A DNA stretch of 64,000 nt. Source: Cryobacterium sp. (GTDB taxonomy: Bacteria > Actinomycetota > Actinomycetes > Actinomycetales > Microbacteriaceae). Each line of letters starts with the position of its first letter. Position 1 is the stretch's first letter. Position numbers and translations under genes: made by a program. The DNA lies in the NCBI GenBank assembly GCA_019639015.1, contig JAHBSS010000002.1, positions 1 through 64,000 of the forward strand. Direction: 5' to 3'. The notes beneath the pieces were generated by a model that did no database searches, had not been told where the DNA came from, and saw nothing but the letters and a program-made list of their open reading frames with translations. This document shows positions 28,265-37,926 of the stretch, one piece after another.

Positions 28265-29097
28265 TGCCTGAACAGGCATATCTGGGTGCTGCTCAAATCG
28301 GTTCCCTAGTTAGACGGTTGGAGCTTCGCCCGACAAAGAAGCTTGGACAAAACTTCGTAACGGACGCCAACACGGTTCGACGAATCGTGCGGGATGCTGG
28401 TGTTCAGTCGGGCGAGGTGGTGCTCGAAGTCGGACCGGGGCTTGGTTCGCTTACCGTTGGACTCTTGTCGGCGGGTGCGAAAGTTATTGCTATCGAAATT
28501 GACGAAACGCTTGCAAAGCAATTGCCGAAAACGGTCAGTGAGTTGTTACCCGAAGCAGATCTCGAAGTCGTACTTGCTGACGCCTTGACTGTCACAACTC
28601 TACCGGCAGAGCCGACTTCGCTAGTTGCAAACCTGCCATACAACGTGTCTGTGCCGATCATCCTTCACTTGCTTCAAACATTTCCATCGATTGACCGAGC
28701 ACTGGTGATGGTGCAATCGGAGGTTGGAAAGCGGATTGCCTCAGCGCCGGGCTCAAAGGTTTACGGGGCTCCCAGCGCCAAGGCTGCGTGGTACGGAGCT
28801 TGGCGAGAAGTGGGGCCCGTCAGCAGGCAAGTGTTTTGGCCGGTTCCGAACGTGGATTCGATTCTCGTAAGCTTTCAAAGATCAGCTCAGGAACTCGGCA
28901 CCGAAGCCGAGAGGGAACGAACTTTCGAATTGATCGACGGCGCGTTCCAGCAGAGGCGCAAAATGCTTCGGCAAGCTCTCATTGGTGAACTTGGCACTGA
29001 TACGGTCGCGGTGCTTGAGAGGGCCGGAATTGATCCAACGAGTCGTGGCGAACAATTGGGGGTTGGCGATTTTTTAGCAATCGCTCGAATCGACTAG
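28264..29097 (+). CDS. rsmA: 16S rRNA dimethyladenosine transferase RsmA/KsgA
   Basis: 277 residues. SAM-binding and catalytic motifs are clear: KKLGQNFVTD near residue 24, VLEVGPGLGSLT, IEIDETLAKQL and NLPYNVSVPI (NLPY motif). It dimethylates A1518 and A1519 of 16S rRNA late in 30S assembly. ATG 28264 overlaps the tatD stop; an in-frame start further up lies inside tatD. ispE follows 9 bp after the stop, as in most actinobacteria. Confidence 0.95.
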   Translation: MPEQAYLGAAQIGSLVRRLELRPTKKLGQNFVTDANTVRRIVRDAGVQSGEVVLEVGPGLGSLTVGLLSAGAKVIAIEIDETLAKQLPKTVSELLPEADLEVVLADALTVTTLPAEPTSLVANLPYNVSVPIILHLLQTFPSIDRALVMVQSEVGKRIASAPGSKVYGAPSAKAAWYGAWREVGPVSRQVFWPVPNVDSILVSFQRSAQELGTEAERERTFELIDGAFQQRRKMLRQALIGELGTDTVAVLERAGIDPTSRGEQLGVGDFLAIARID

Positions 29098-29106
29098 GTT
29101 TAGGCA

Positions 29107-30039
29107 ATGGCGACCGAGTCGGGGCGGACGGTTCAAGCAAAAGCACCTGGGAAGCTGAACGTGTTTCTCGAAGTTGGTGCGCTCTGCGACGACGGATACC
29201 ACGAGGTGGCTACCGCCTACCAAGCTGTATCAATTTATGAAGAAGTTCGCGCATCCCACGCCTCGGATTTCTCGGTCAGCTTCACGGGAAGTGTAGACCT
29301 GACTGGACTTCGCACCGACGGTTCAAACCTGGCAATCAGAGCCGCGAGCATGCTCGCCCGCAAAACCGGATATCGACAAGGCGTGCGGCTCGAGATCGAG
29401 AAGAACGTTCCGGTTGCTGGCGGAATGGGGGGCGGTTCAGCGGATGCCGCGGCAACATTGCTAGCGTGCGACGCGTTGTGGCAGACGGGACTTAGTCGAG
29501 ACGAGCTAATGGTTTTGGCAGCACGATTGGGGCCCGATGTACCGTTCGCATTAGCGGGCGGAACCGCAATTGGTACCGGCCGGGGCGACCAGTTGAGCGC
29601 CGCTCTCGCAAAGGGTCAATTCAACTGGGTGCTCGTGTTTTCAGAAATTTCTCTTCCCACTCAAGTTGTTTATGAGGAATTGGACCGTCACCGAGAACGC
29701 CATGTTTTGGATATTTCCCCGGCGAAAACCCAACCGCAAGTTGACCCGAATGTGCTTCAAGCTTTGCGCGCGGGAGACTCGCACTTGCTCGGAGAGTGCC
29801 TTCACAACGATTTGCAAGCCCCAGCCCTTCATTTGGCTCCTGAGCTTTCAGCCGTACTAGAACTTGGCGAAGAAAATGGTGCGGTCGCAGGAATTGTGTC
29901 AGGTTCTGGGCCGACACTGGCGTTTCTAGCCGCGGATTTGGACTCGGCTCTAGAACTACAAGTTGCGTTTTCGGCATCCAGATTGAACGCAATCAGAGCG
30001 ACCGGCCCTGTTCATGGTGCACGTGTAATCAGCGACTGA
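29107..30039 (+). CDS. ispE: 4-diphosphocytidyl-2-C-methyl-D-erythritol kinase
   Basis: 310 residues of the GHMP kinase family: [12 protein letters not shown] near residue 13, [20 protein letters not shown] (phosphate-binding loop) near 100, and the C-terminal [13 protein letters not shown]. It phosphorylates CDP-ME in the MEP isoprenoid pathway. Its substrate-binding Lys and the GGGSADAA loop are intact. It is the last gene of the rsmI-ispE run; a hairpin lies about 55 bp after its stop. Confidence 0.95.
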   Translation: MATESGRTVQAKAPGKLNVFLEVGALCDDGYHEVATAYQAVSIYEEVRASHASDFSVSFTGSVDLTGLRTDGSNLAIRAASMLARKTGYRQGVRLEIEKNVPVAGGMGGGSADAAATLLACDALWQTGLSRDELMVLAARLGPDVPFALAGGTAIGTGRGDQLSAALAKGQFNWVLVFSEISLPTQVVYEELDRHRERHVLDISPAKTQPQVDPNVLQALRAGDSHLLGECLHNDLQAPALHLAPELSAVLELGEENGAVAGIVSGSGPTLAFLAADLDSALELQVAFSASRLNAIRATGPVHGARVISD

Positions 30040-30089
30040 TTCTGCCCTGTGGAGAACTTGCACGCTTAGAGTCTTACGTTCGGCAGGAT

Positions 30090-30116
30090 ACGCAAGTACG
30101 CAATTCGTACTTGCGT
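30090..30116. terminator. Hairpin after ispE
   Basis: CGCAAGTACG (30091-30100) and CGTACTTGCG (30106-30115) pair perfectly around CAATT, with one further A-T pair outside. It is followed by TTGAATTC rather than a run of T, so it may act as a weak intrinsic terminator or an mRNA 3' end between ispE and the ABC-F gene. Confidence 0.5.
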
Positions 30117-30218
30117 TGAATTCGGTCATTCTGTGGATGGCACTGGCGTTCAATCCGCAGAATGCCCCAGCTTAACGAGTGGGCGCTGACTTGCTCGCGT
30201 GGCAGTAGCGTTGGAACG

Positions 30219-32036
30219 ATGGCCCACTTGCTCGGTGCTGAAGCGTTGCACCTGGAATTTCCGACGAGAGTTATATTCGACTCGTTGACCCTGGGGCTCA
30301 ACGACGGTGATCGAATCGGGGTTGTGGGTCGAAACGGCGACGGTAAGTCGTCACTGCTTCGATTGCTCGCGGCCAAGCAACCGCCGGACGCAGGTCGCGT
30401 GACTTGGCGAGGTGGCATCCGGCTCGGACTGCTTGACCAGTCCGATGATTTGAGCGATTCGCTAACCGTAAGACTCGCGGTGTTCGGCGATGTCGCCGAC
30501 CACACTTGGGCAACCGACGCCCGAGCTAGAGACGTTGTCAGAGGGTTACTGGGAGGGTTATCCCTCGACGCGACAATCGGTTCTCTTTCGGGAGGGCAAC
30601 GCCGCCGGGTATCACTCGCGAAGCTGCTCATTGGGGATTGGGATGTCATCCTGCTTGATGAGCCAACAAACCATCTCGACATTGAGGGCGTGGCGTGGCT
30701 CGCAAATCACCTCAAACAGCGTTGGACGCAAAATACGGGGGCCTTAGTTGCCGTTACTCACGATCGGTGGTTCTTGGATGAAGTAAGCACGACCACATGG
30801 GAAGTGCACGACGGAGTTGTCGAACCGTTCGAAGGCGGTTATGCAGCCTACATTTTGCAACGTGTTGAACGTGATCGAATGGCTGCGGCAAGTGAAGCAA
30901 GGCGGCAGAATCTGTTGCGCAAGGAACTCGCTTGGTTGCGACGAGGGGCGCCAGCGAGGACCAGCAAACCGAAATTTCGGATAGCAGCAGCGAACGAACT
31001 TATTGCCGGCGAACCACCCGTTCGAGACAAGGTCGAACTTGAAAAACTCGCGATGCAACGCCTCGGCAAGGACGTCGTGGATCTTGAGAACGTGATTGTG
31101 GACTTCGACAGCGAGAAGGTCCTGGACGGGATCACTTGGCGGATTGCACCGGGGGAGCGAACCGGCATCCTCGGTGTGAACGGTGCCGGAAAATCTACAT
31201 TGCTTGGGCTCGTTGCGGGTCGAATTGCCCCAACAGAAGGTCGGGTCAAGCGAGGCAAAACTGTGAAGATTGCAGAGCTAACTCAAGAGCTTGCGGAGCT
31301 TGAGCCGATTTGGAATGACCGGGTGTCGGATGTCATCGCTCGGCAAAAGAGAAGCTATTTGGTTGGTGGCAAAGATTTCACTCCCGGGCAACTACTTGAG
31401 CGAATCGGTTTCAAAAGCGCCCAATTGAGCACAAGAGTGAAGGAACTCTCCGGTGGCCAGAAACGGCGCTTGCAACTGTTGTTGATATTGCTTGAAGAGC
31501 CAAACCTGCTAATTCTCGACGAACCAACCAATGATCTTGACACCGACATGCTCGCAGCAATCGAAGACTTGCTCGATTCGTTTCCGGGGACACTCATTGT
31601 TGTTTCGCACGACAGGTATTTGGTTGAGCGCGTGACAGATCAACAATATGCAGTACTAGACGGCAAGCTGCGTCATTTGCCGAGAGGCGTTGACGAGTAT
31701 CTAGCGCTGCGGCGCAAGCAAGAGCGTTCGGCAATACCTGAAAGGACAGGCCAATTTGGGGAGCAACCGAAGCCCACCGAAGCAACTAAAACGGTGACCG
31801 GATCCAAGCTCCAGGGTTCTCAACTTCGCGCGGTAGAAAAGGAGCTAGCCTCCATCGTTCGAAAGCTCGAAAAGTTGAGCGCGAACATCCAGGCCGCCCA
31901 CGAAATTATGGCGGAGCATGGGTCGTCAGACTTTGAAGCACTAACCAAGCTAAACAAACAACTTCAGGACCTAGAACGCGAAAAAGAAGAACTTGAAACC
32001 CGCTGGCTTGAGCTCGCTGAGCTAACCGGTGTTTGA
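30219..32036 (+). CDS. ABC-F family ATPase (Uup-like)
   Basis: 605 residues with two ABC domains and no membrane helices. First cassette: GRNGDGKSS, LSGGQRRRVSLAKLL, DEPTNHLD. Second: GVNGAGKST, LSGGQKRRLQLLLILL, DEPTNDLD. A linker with basic residues (RRGAPARTSKPKFR) separates them, and the C-terminal ~90 residues form a coiled coil (VEKELASIVRKLEKL...) as in Uup. ABC-F proteins act on the ribosome or, for Uup, on branched DNA/ribosome assembly. ATG 30219 (MAHLLGAEALHLEF) is the start. Its place after ispE is conserved in actinobacteria. Confidence 0.93.
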   Translation: MAHLLGAEALHLEFPTRVIFDSLTLGLNDGDRIGVVGRNGDGKSSLLRLLAAKQPPDAGRVTWRGGIRLGLLDQSDDLSDSLTVRLAVFGDVADHTWATDARARDVVRGLLGGLSLDATIGSLSGGQRRRVSLAKLLIGDWDVILLDEPTNHLDIEGVAWLANHLKQRWTQNTGALVAVTHDRWFLDEVSTTTWEVHDGVVEPFEGGYAAYILQRVERDRMAAASEARRQNLLRKELAWLRRGAPARTSKPKFRIAAANELIAGEPPVRDKVELEKLAMQRLGKDVVDLENVIVDFDSEKVLDGITWRIAPGERTGILGVNGAGKSTLLGLVAGRIAPTEGRVKRGKTVKIAELTQELAELEPIWNDRVSDVIARQKRSYLVGGKDFTPGQLLERIGFKSAQLSTRVKELSGGQKRRLQLLLILLEEPNLLILDEPTNDLDTDMLAAIEDLLDSFPGTLIVVSHDRYLVERVTDQQYAVLDGKLRHLPRGVDEYLALRRKQERSAIPERTGQFGEQPKPTEATKTVTGSKLQGSQLRAVEKELASIVRKLEKLSANIQAAHEIMAEHGSSDFEALTKLNKQLQDLEREKEELETRWLELAELTGV

Positions 32037-32049
32037 CACAGCCAGGTTC

Positions 32050-32541
32050 TTAGTCGAAATCCAAGCTCAATTTTCGCAAGAGTGCCGCCAACTTCTCTTG
32101 GTCCGGCGCGGGTAACCCATTCAAAATTGCAGACTCACTCTTCAACAACATCGTGATTGCCGAATCGACGTGTTCTTGCCCCTTCGCGGTCATTGCCACT
32201 AGAACGCCTCGACCGTCGTTTGGATCCGTGTGCCGTCGCACGAGTCCTCGTTCGGCCAGGCGGTCAATTCGATTCGTCATCGTTCCGGAGGTAACAAGAG
32301 TCTGCTGCAGCAACGCTTTCGGACTTAATTGGTATGGCGTGCCTGCCCGACGGAGTGCGGAAAGCACATCGAACTCCCACGGTTCAAGCGCGGAGCTCTG
32401 GAATGCCTCTTTTCGCGCTCGGTCGAGATGCCGAGAGAGTCTGCCCACTCGGGAAAGGACTTGAAGAGGACTGAAGTCAAGGTCGGGTCGTTCTCGGCTC
32501 CAGGCATCGACGATTCGATCAACTTCGTCTCGACTCGCCAT
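32050..32541 (-). CDS. MarR-family transcriptional regulator
   Basis: 163 residues with the MarR winged helix in the middle: LEPWEFDVLSALRRAG, LLQQTLVTSGTMTNRIDRLAERGLVRR (recognition helix) and DPNDGRGVLVAMTAKG (wing). N- and C-terminal helices would make the dimer. It converges with the ABC-F gene (13 bp between stops) and is divergent from tRNA-Gln. The regulated gene is not evident. The wing motif DxNDGRG is intact, so DNA binding is likely. Confidence 0.9.
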   Translation of the reverse strand: MASRDEVDRIVDAWSRERPDLDFSPLQVLSRVGRLSRHLDRARKEAFQSSALEPWEFDVLSALRRAGTPYQLSPKALLQQTLVTSGTMTNRIDRLAERGLVRRHTDPNDGRGVLVAMTAKGQEHVDSAITMLLKSESAILNGLPAPDQEKLAALLRKLSLDFD

Positions 32542-32662
32542 GGTTCTATTATCCCGTTACGAACTAGATCCAACGAAGAAGGCCAAAAGCTGGCAAGATT
32601 ATTCAGGTTCGTTGCAGATTGAGCGCGACTCGTCTGGCAGACTTGAGTGGCGTAAAACGCAA

Positions 32663-32734
32663 TCCGCCTTAGTGTAACGGCAGCACGACAGCCTTTGGAG
32701 CTGTTAGGTCCAGGTTCGAATCCTGGGGGCGGAG
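32663..32734 (+). tRNA. tRNA-Gln (UUG)
   Basis: 72 nt fold into a normal cloverleaf: acceptor TCCGCCT with GGGCGGA (one T-G wobble), anticodon arm ACAGC-CTTTGGA-GCTGT with anticodon TTG, and T-arm with TTCGAAT. No CCA is encoded. It lies directly upstream of glmU, an arrangement common in actinobacteria. Confidence 0.95.
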
Positions 32735-32772
32735 CTCGAATCGGCAATGAGAGCCGGTCGGAGGCAGGGACA

Positions 32773-34221
32773 ATGGTTGATCAGAATCTCGCGATAATCA
32801 TCCTCGCTGCGGGCGAAGGCACTCGAATGAAATCTCGCCTCCCCAAAGTTCTGCACAATCTCGCCGGTGTACCGATGCTCGGTCACGTTCTCGCGACCGC
32901 GAAACTGCTCGAACCAGTTGCGACTCTCACGGTCGTTCGTCATGAACGTGACTTGGTCGCGCGAACAATCAACGAGATATCTCCCGAAACAATCGTGATC
33001 GACCAAGACGAAATTCCGGGAACCGGGCGCGCTGTTGAAATCGCCATTGAGTCTTTGCCGGAAGGATTCGGTGGAGAAGTTCTTGTCATTAGTGCGGATG
33101 TGCCACTTCTTGATTTCAACACCCTTGCGGAACTTGTTTCCGCGCATCGGTCGGCGGCGGGTTCGGCTACGCTACTTTCTGCGGTGCTGGAGAACGCGAC
33201 CGGCTACGGAAGGATCATCCGATCTTCCGACGGTTTGGTCGACCGGATTGTTGAGCAAAAAGATGCGTCGCCCGCCGAACTTGAAGTCACCGAGATAAAC
33301 ACCGGGAGCTACGTATTTAGCATTTCGGCGCTTCGGACAGAACTTCCAAAGATTACGACATCCAATAATCAAGGCGAAAAGTATCTGACCGACGTGATCG
33401 GTTTGCTTAGGAAAGATTCCGAGAAAGTTGTTGCTCTTGAAGTTTCGGATGTTGGGGTCGTTTCCGGGGTGAACGATCGAGTTCAACTTGCCGAGGCCGC
33501 CGCAAGAATGAATGCCAAGATCATCCGTCGGCACCAACTCGCTGGAGTCACGATCGTTGATCCGCTGTCAACATGGATCGATTTTGATGTTGTCATAGCT
33601 GAAGATGTCGAGATTCTTCCCGGCACTCAACTAAAGGGTGCGACCAAGATCGAACGTGGCGCAATAATCGGCCCAGATACAACACTTACCGATTGTGAAA
33701 TCGGCGAGAACGCGATCGTGAAGCGAACCGATGGCACTCTTGCTGTGATTGGTAAAGGTGCAACGGTCGGTCCGTTTGCATACTTGCGGCCCAACACGAT
33801 TCTTGGCGATGAAGGCAAGATCGGTACTTTCGTTGAAACCAAGAACTCGAATATTGGTTTTGGAAGCAAGGTTCCACACCTCAGCTACATCGGCGACACC
33901 GAAGTCGGGGTGAAATCCAACATCGGTGCGGGAACCATCACGGCGAACTACGACGGCGTCGAGAAACATCACACCAAAGTCGGTTCGCACGTTCGAAGCG
34001 GCTCCCACAACGTGTTTGCCGCTCCCGTTACAATCGGAGATGGAGCCTATACCGGCGCAGGTACGGTAGTTCGAAAGGACGTCCCGCCCGGTGCGCTGGC
34101 GATCAGCGTGGCACCGCAACGGAATATGGAGGGTTGGGTAGAGCAAAAGCGCCCCGGGACCGCAGCAGCTAAAGCAGCGGAACAGGCGAACGCTCAGCAC
34201 GAAAACCCGCACAACAAGTAA
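32773..34221 (+). CDS. glmU: Bifunctional GlmU (GlcN-1-P acetyltransferase / GlcNAc-1-P uridyltransferase)
   Basis: 482 residues. The N-terminal pyrophosphorylase domain has LAAGEGTRMKSRLPKVLH at about 11-28; the C-terminal half is a left-handed beta-helix of hexapeptide repeats (IGENAIVKRT..., VGPFAYLRP, IGAGTITANYDG) with the acetyltransferase site. It makes UDP-GlcNAc for peptidoglycan. ATG 32773 is preceded by GGCAGGGA; a longer in-frame start would overlap tRNA-Gln. The C-terminal ~30 residues are a low-complexity Ala-rich tail typical of actinobacterial GlmU. prs follows 15 bp later. Confidence 0.95.
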   Translation: MVDQNLAIIILAAGEGTRMKSRLPKVLHNLAGVPMLGHVLATAKLLEPVATLTVVRHERDLVARTINEISPETIVIDQDEIPGTGRAVEIAIESLPEGFGGEVLVISADVPLLDFNTLAELVSAHRSAAGSATLLSAVLENATGYGRIIRSSDGLVDRIVEQKDASPAELEVTEINTGSYVFSISALRTELPKITTSNNQGEKYLTDVIGLLRKDSEKVVALEVSDVGVVSGVNDRVQLAEAAARMNAKIIRRHQLAGVTIVDPLSTWIDFDVVIAEDVEILPGTQLKGATKIERGAIIGPDTTLTDCEIGENAIVKRTDGTLAVIGKGATVGPFAYLRPNTILGDEGKIGTFVETKNSNIGFGSKVPHLSYIGDTEVGVKSNIGAGTITANYDGVEKHHTKVGSHVRSGSHNVFAAPVTIGDGAYTGAGTVVRKDVPPGALAISVAPQRNMEGWVEQKRPGTAAAKAAEQANAQHENPHNK

Positions 34222-34236
34222 CGGAAAGCGAGCGAA

Positions 34237-35214
34237 GTGTCCGGAATCAAGGTCAGCGGTCAAAAAAGATTGGTGATTGTTTCCGGGCGAGGTTATCCGG
34301 ACCTGGCTCAACAAATTGCCGACGAACTTGGTAGCGAACTGGTTCCAACCGATGCCCGCACATTTGCAAATGGCGAGCTATACGCCAGGTACGACGAGAG
34401 TGTTCGTGGTTGCGACGCGTTTGTAATTCAGTCACACACAAACCCGATAAATGAGTGGCTCATGGAGCAACTGATCATGGTGGATGCTCTGAAACGCGCT
34501 TCAGCAAAACGGATCACCGTAGTTGCACCCTTCTATCCATACGCACGACAGGACAAGAAGGGTCGCGGTCGGGAACCGATCTCGGCTCGACTTGTAGCGG
34601 ACTTGTTCAAAGCTGCAGGAGCCGATCGCATTATGAGCGTCGACCTGCATGCCGCCCAGATTCAAGGCTTCTTCGATGGTCCGGTAGACCACTTGTTTGC
34701 AATGCCGGTGCTGCTTGAACATTTCAGAAACAACCTCGATACCTCAAACCTCACGGTTGTGTCGCCGGATATGGGGCGAGTGCGAGTTGCTGATATTTGG
34801 AGTGACAAGCTTGGCTCCCCTCTCGCGATCATCCACAAGAGGCGCGATCCGCTTGTGCCAAACAAGGTGACCGTTCACGACATCGTCGGTGAAGTTGAGG
34901 GCAGGGTTTGTCTGATTGTCGACGACATGATTGATACCGGTCGCACAATTGTGAAGGCATCCGAAGCGTTGAAAAATGCCGGAGCGTTGTCGGTAGTGGT
35001 TGCCGCAACTCACGCGATTTTCTCAGACCCGGCTCCCGAGATTCTGCAATCGGACTTCATTGATCAAGTAGTGGTCACAGATACTTTGCCGTTGCCGGAG
35101 TCGAAGAGATTCCCTACCTTGACAGTGCTTCCGATTGCGCCGATCCTTGCTAGGGCGATCCGCGAAGTGTTTGAGGACGGCTCCGTCACCTCAATGTTCG
35201 ATGGGGCAGCCTAG
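34237..35214 (+). CDS. prs: Ribose-phosphate pyrophosphokinase
   Basis: 325 residues. Key motifs: PFYPYARQDKKGRGREPISARLVADLF (ATP-binding flag and flexible loop), the MSVDLHAAQIQGFF stretch, and the PRPP-binding signature LIVDDMIDTGRTI. It makes PRPP for nucleotides, His and Trp. GTG 34237 has GGAAAGCGAG upstream. It forms the usual glmU-prs pair. Confidence 0.95.
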   Translation: MSGIKVSGQKRLVIVSGRGYPDLAQQIADELGSELVPTDARTFANGELYARYDESVRGCDAFVIQSHTNPINEWLMEQLIMVDALKRASAKRITVVAPFYPYARQDKKGRGREPISARLVADLFKAAGADRIMSVDLHAAQIQGFFDGPVDHLFAMPVLLEHFRNNLDTSNLTVVSPDMGRVRVADIWSDKLGSPLAIIHKRRDPLVPNKVTVHDIVGEVEGRVCLIVDDMIDTGRTIVKASEALKNAGALSVVVAATHAIFSDPAPEILQSDFIDQVVVTDTLPLPESKRFPTLTVLPIAPILARAIREVFEDGSVTSMFDGAA

Positions 35215-35278
35215 TCGGGAAACCCCGCCAAGTACCACATATCCTAGGTTGAGGGCCTTTCAGTAGAACACGGACGTA

Positions 35279-35875
35279 ATGACAACTTTTTCTCTCATCC
35301 GCCACGGTGAGACCGAGTGGAATCGCACGGGCAAGGTTCAAGGTATATCAGACATTCCACTCAACCAAACGGGAGTGAGCCAAGCTCAGGATGCGGTTTC
35401 ACGACTTCTCGACTTGAACACCGGGATCAATTGGGCGGCTGTGGTCACTTCCACGCTTTCCAGAGCACACGAAACCGGCAGAATCATTGCCAATGGTTTG
35501 GGAATACCGTTGCTTGACCCGATAGCGGAACTCGTTGAACGCAATTATGGACTCGCTGAAGGCCGGGAGATCGATTGGGTGAGTGATCGTTTTCCAACTT
35601 GGGAAATACCAGACTCCGAATCGAACGAAACGATGATCGAACGAGCGTCTAGAGCCCTGGATCAATTGCGCAACCAAGACCCGAACCGGCCGCTCATAGT
35701 CGTGGCACACGGTGGCTTGATTCGGAATTTTATGACGTGGATTTCGGGTACTGAGCTTGATTCAATTGCAAATACTTCCGTGAACATGATTGAACATGCC
35801 GACGGCGCTTGGAAGGTTCGCATGGTCAACGGCCGCCCTTTCGACGGAATTGCTAGCAGCGAGGTCTATTTCTAG
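35279..35875 (+). CDS. Histidine phosphatase family protein (phosphoglycerate mutase-like)
   Basis: 198 residues with the catalytic LIRHGETEWN motif at 6-15, a second SRAHETGRI segment, the acid/base Glu in LVERNYGLAEG, and the second His in VVAHGGLIRNF. Members hydrolyse various phosphate esters (for example GpgP, CobC or broad-specificity phosphatases); the specific substrate is unknown. It lies 64 bp after prs and converges with gnd (25 bp between stops). Confidence 0.9.
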   Translation: MTTFSLIRHGETEWNRTGKVQGISDIPLNQTGVSQAQDAVSRLLDLNTGINWAAVVTSTLSRAHETGRIIANGLGIPLLDPIAELVERNYGLAEGREIDWVSDRFPTWEIPDSESNETMIERASRALDQLRNQDPNRPLIVVAHGGLIRNFMTWISGTELDSIANTSVNMIEHADGAWKVRMVNGRPFDGIASSEVYF

Positions 35876-35900
35876 AACGTATAGGTTTTGCCAATAGCGA

Positions 35901-37340
35901 CTAGTTTGAATCGACCTGCACCTCGCGGCGGCCTTCCGACCACAACGTGTGGAATACGCCTTCGCGGTCAATTCGACGATACGTGTGTGCACCGAAAAAG
36001 TCGCGCTGGCCTTGAACTAGGGCGGCCGGGAGGCGCTTTGCGCGAAGGCCATCGTAGTAGGAAAGCGAAGATGAAAATGCGGGGGAGGGGATGCCGTTGC
36101 TGGCCGCGTGTGCGACCACGCGCCGCCATGAATCTTGAGCTCTTTCGAAAATGCCTCTGAAGTATGGAGCAGTTACCAATACAACCAGGCCGGGGTCGGC
36201 GGCGAAAGCTTCGGTTATGCGGTTTAGGAACTGGGCACGGATGATGCACCCGCCTCGCCAAATCTTCGCGATCTCGCCTTTATCGATTTCCCAGCCGTAC
36301 TCGCTCGCACCGGCCACGATCTCGTCGAAACCTTGACTGTAGGCAATGATTTTTGAGGCGAACAAAGCTAATCGGACATCCTCAATGAAACTGTCTGGAT
36401 CTGCCACAAGAGTTGCACCGGGGCCAGGCAAGCCGGATGCTGCGGCTCTTTGTTCAGGCTTTGACGAGAGCGACCGCGCGAAGACAGCTTCGGCAATCCC
36501 CGAGACCGGAACCCCGAGGTCAAGAGCAGTTTGCACGGTCCATGCTCCCGTCCCTTTCGCTCCAGCCTGATCGAGGATCACGTCAACGAGAGGTTTGCCA
36601 GTTGCCGCATCCACTTGGCGAAGCACCTCAGCGGTAATTTCAATGAGATAGCTTTCGAGCTCACCCTTGTTCCATTCCGCGAAAATTTCGGCAATCTCGG
36701 CCGGCGACTTACCGGTTCCTTGGCGGATGAGGTCGTAGGCTTCGGCAATCAACTGCATGTCGGCGTATTCGATCCCGTTGTGGATCATTTTCACAAAATG
36801 TCCGGCACCGTCGGTGCCAACGTGGGTGACGCACGGCTCACCCTCAGCGACAGCCGCAATCGACTTCAAGATCGGTCCGAGCGTCTGCCATGCTTCTACC
36901 GAACCACCAGGCATGATCGATGGCCCGTGGAGTGCACCTTCTTCGCCCCCGGAAATCCCTGCGCCGACGAAATTGATTCCAGTCGCTCGCACGGCTCTCT
37001 CTCGCCGAATCGTGTCTGTGAACAACGCGTTCCCGCCGTCAACGATGATGTCGCCCGGCTCGAAGACTTCGACTAGTTGGTCGATCACGGCATCCGTCGG
37101 CGCCCCAGCCTTCACCATGATGATCGCAGTTCGTGGTTTCGAAAGAGAAGCTGCGAAGTCCTTGACCGACTCACTCCGCACAAACCCCGCCTCGGGATGC
37201 TCGGCGACAAGTTCACGAGTCCGCTCCGGCGAGCGATTGTAGACGGCAACTCTATTGCCCTCGCGGCTAGCCAAATTCCGAGCGAGGTTGGAACCCATCA
37301 CAGCAAGACCCACGACCCCGATATTCGCCGTTGCTGACAT
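35901..37340 (-). CDS. gnd: 6-phosphogluconate dehydrogenase (decarboxylating)
   Basis: 479 residues, the long NADP-type. It has a Rossmann motif GVVGLAVMGSNLARNLA at 7-23, the substrate-binding GGEEGALHGPSIMPGG region near 130, and catalytic HFVKMIHNGIEYADMQ near 185. It oxidises 6-phosphogluconate to ribulose-5-phosphate. ATG 37340 is preceded by GGGAGGAAG at 6 nt; the longer in-frame ATG at 37364 lacks a site. It is divergent from gluconokinase with about 80 bp between, so the gluconate branch of the pentose phosphate pathway is encoded back to back. Confidence 0.95.
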   Translation of the reverse strand: MSATANIGVVGLAVMGSNLARNLASREGNRVAVYNRSPERTRELVAEHPEAGFVRSESVKDFAASLSKPRTAIIMVKAGAPTDAVIDQLVEVFEPGDIIVDGGNALFTDTIRRERAVRATGINFVGAGISGGEEGALHGPSIMPGGSVEAWQTLGPILKSIAAVAEGEPCVTHVGTDGAGHFVKMIHNGIEYADMQLIAEAYDLIRQGTGKSPAEIAEIFAEWNKGELESYLIEITAEVLRQVDAATGKPLVDVILDQAGAKGTGAWTVQTALDLGVPVSGIAEAVFARSLSSKPEQRAAASGLPGPGATLVADPDSFIEDVRLALFASKIIAYSQGFDEIVAGASEYGWEIDKGEIAKIWRGGCIIRAQFLNRITEAFAADPGLVVLVTAPYFRGIFERAQDSWRRVVAHAASNGIPSPAFSSSLSYYDGLRAKRLPAALVQGQRDFFGAHTYRRIDREGVFHTLWSEGRREVQVDSN

Positions 37341-37419
37341 TGAATCTTCCTCCCGTTTATGCACGTCCTAATTCAGGCTAGCGCCATTGCGGCAATTCAA
37401 ATTGGATAGGGTCGAGCTA

Positions 37420-37917
37420 ATGAAGCCTCTAATCGTTGTTGCGGGTGTCAGTGGGTCTGGAAAGAGCACGATTGGTATCAAGCTTGCTGCGAGACTAGGT
37501 GTCCCGTTCATTGATGGCGACGAATTGCATCCCGATTCCAATGTTCAAAAGATGGCAATCGGGATTCCACTTGACGATGAAGATCGCTGGCCCTGGCTTT
37601 GGCGTGTTGGTAGTTCTTTGCGCGAAGCCGAAGGAACTGGTCTCGTTATTGCTTGTTCCGCTCTAACCCGCTCTTACCGGCAAATAATTCTCGACGCGGA
37701 ATTTCGAACCAGATTCGTAATGTTGGAAGGTTCTCCGCAGTTGCTTGCAAGTCGCCTGAAGAAAAGAAAAGGGCACTTTATGCCACCAACTTTGCTTGGG
37801 TCCCAGTTTGAGACTCTAGAGGAGTTGGCGTCCACTGAACCAGGATTCACGGTTCGTGTCACTGATTCCCCGACCGAAATCGTCGATGAAATTATCGAGC
37901 GGTTGCAGGCAATGTAG
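37420..37917 (+). CDS. gntK: Gluconokinase (GntK-type)
   Basis: 165 residues, the usual size of the P-loop gluconokinase. The Walker A GVSGSGKST is at 9-17, followed by DGDELHPDSNVQKMAIGIPLDDEDRWPWL, a clear GntK signature, and ACSALTRSYR. It phosphorylates D-gluconate to 6-phosphogluconate, the substrate of the divergent gnd. ATG 37420 is chosen; the upstream in-frame start adds 11 residues without family similarity. nadE follows 9 bp after the stop, so the two may be co-transcribed. Confidence 0.94.
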   Translation: MKPLIVVAGVSGSGKSTIGIKLAARLGVPFIDGDELHPDSNVQKMAIGIPLDDEDRWPWLWRVGSSLREAEGTGLVIACSALTRSYRQIILDAEFRTRFVMLEGSPQLLASRLKKRKGHFMPPTLLGSQFETLEELASTEPGFTVRVTDSPTEIVDEIIERLQAM

Positions 37918-37926
37918 GGTGCTCTC

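Noticed and set aside
33631..34314. 227-codon minus-strand frame
   Set aside because: Antisense to the glmU hexapeptide-repeat region and the prs start; no domain similarity.
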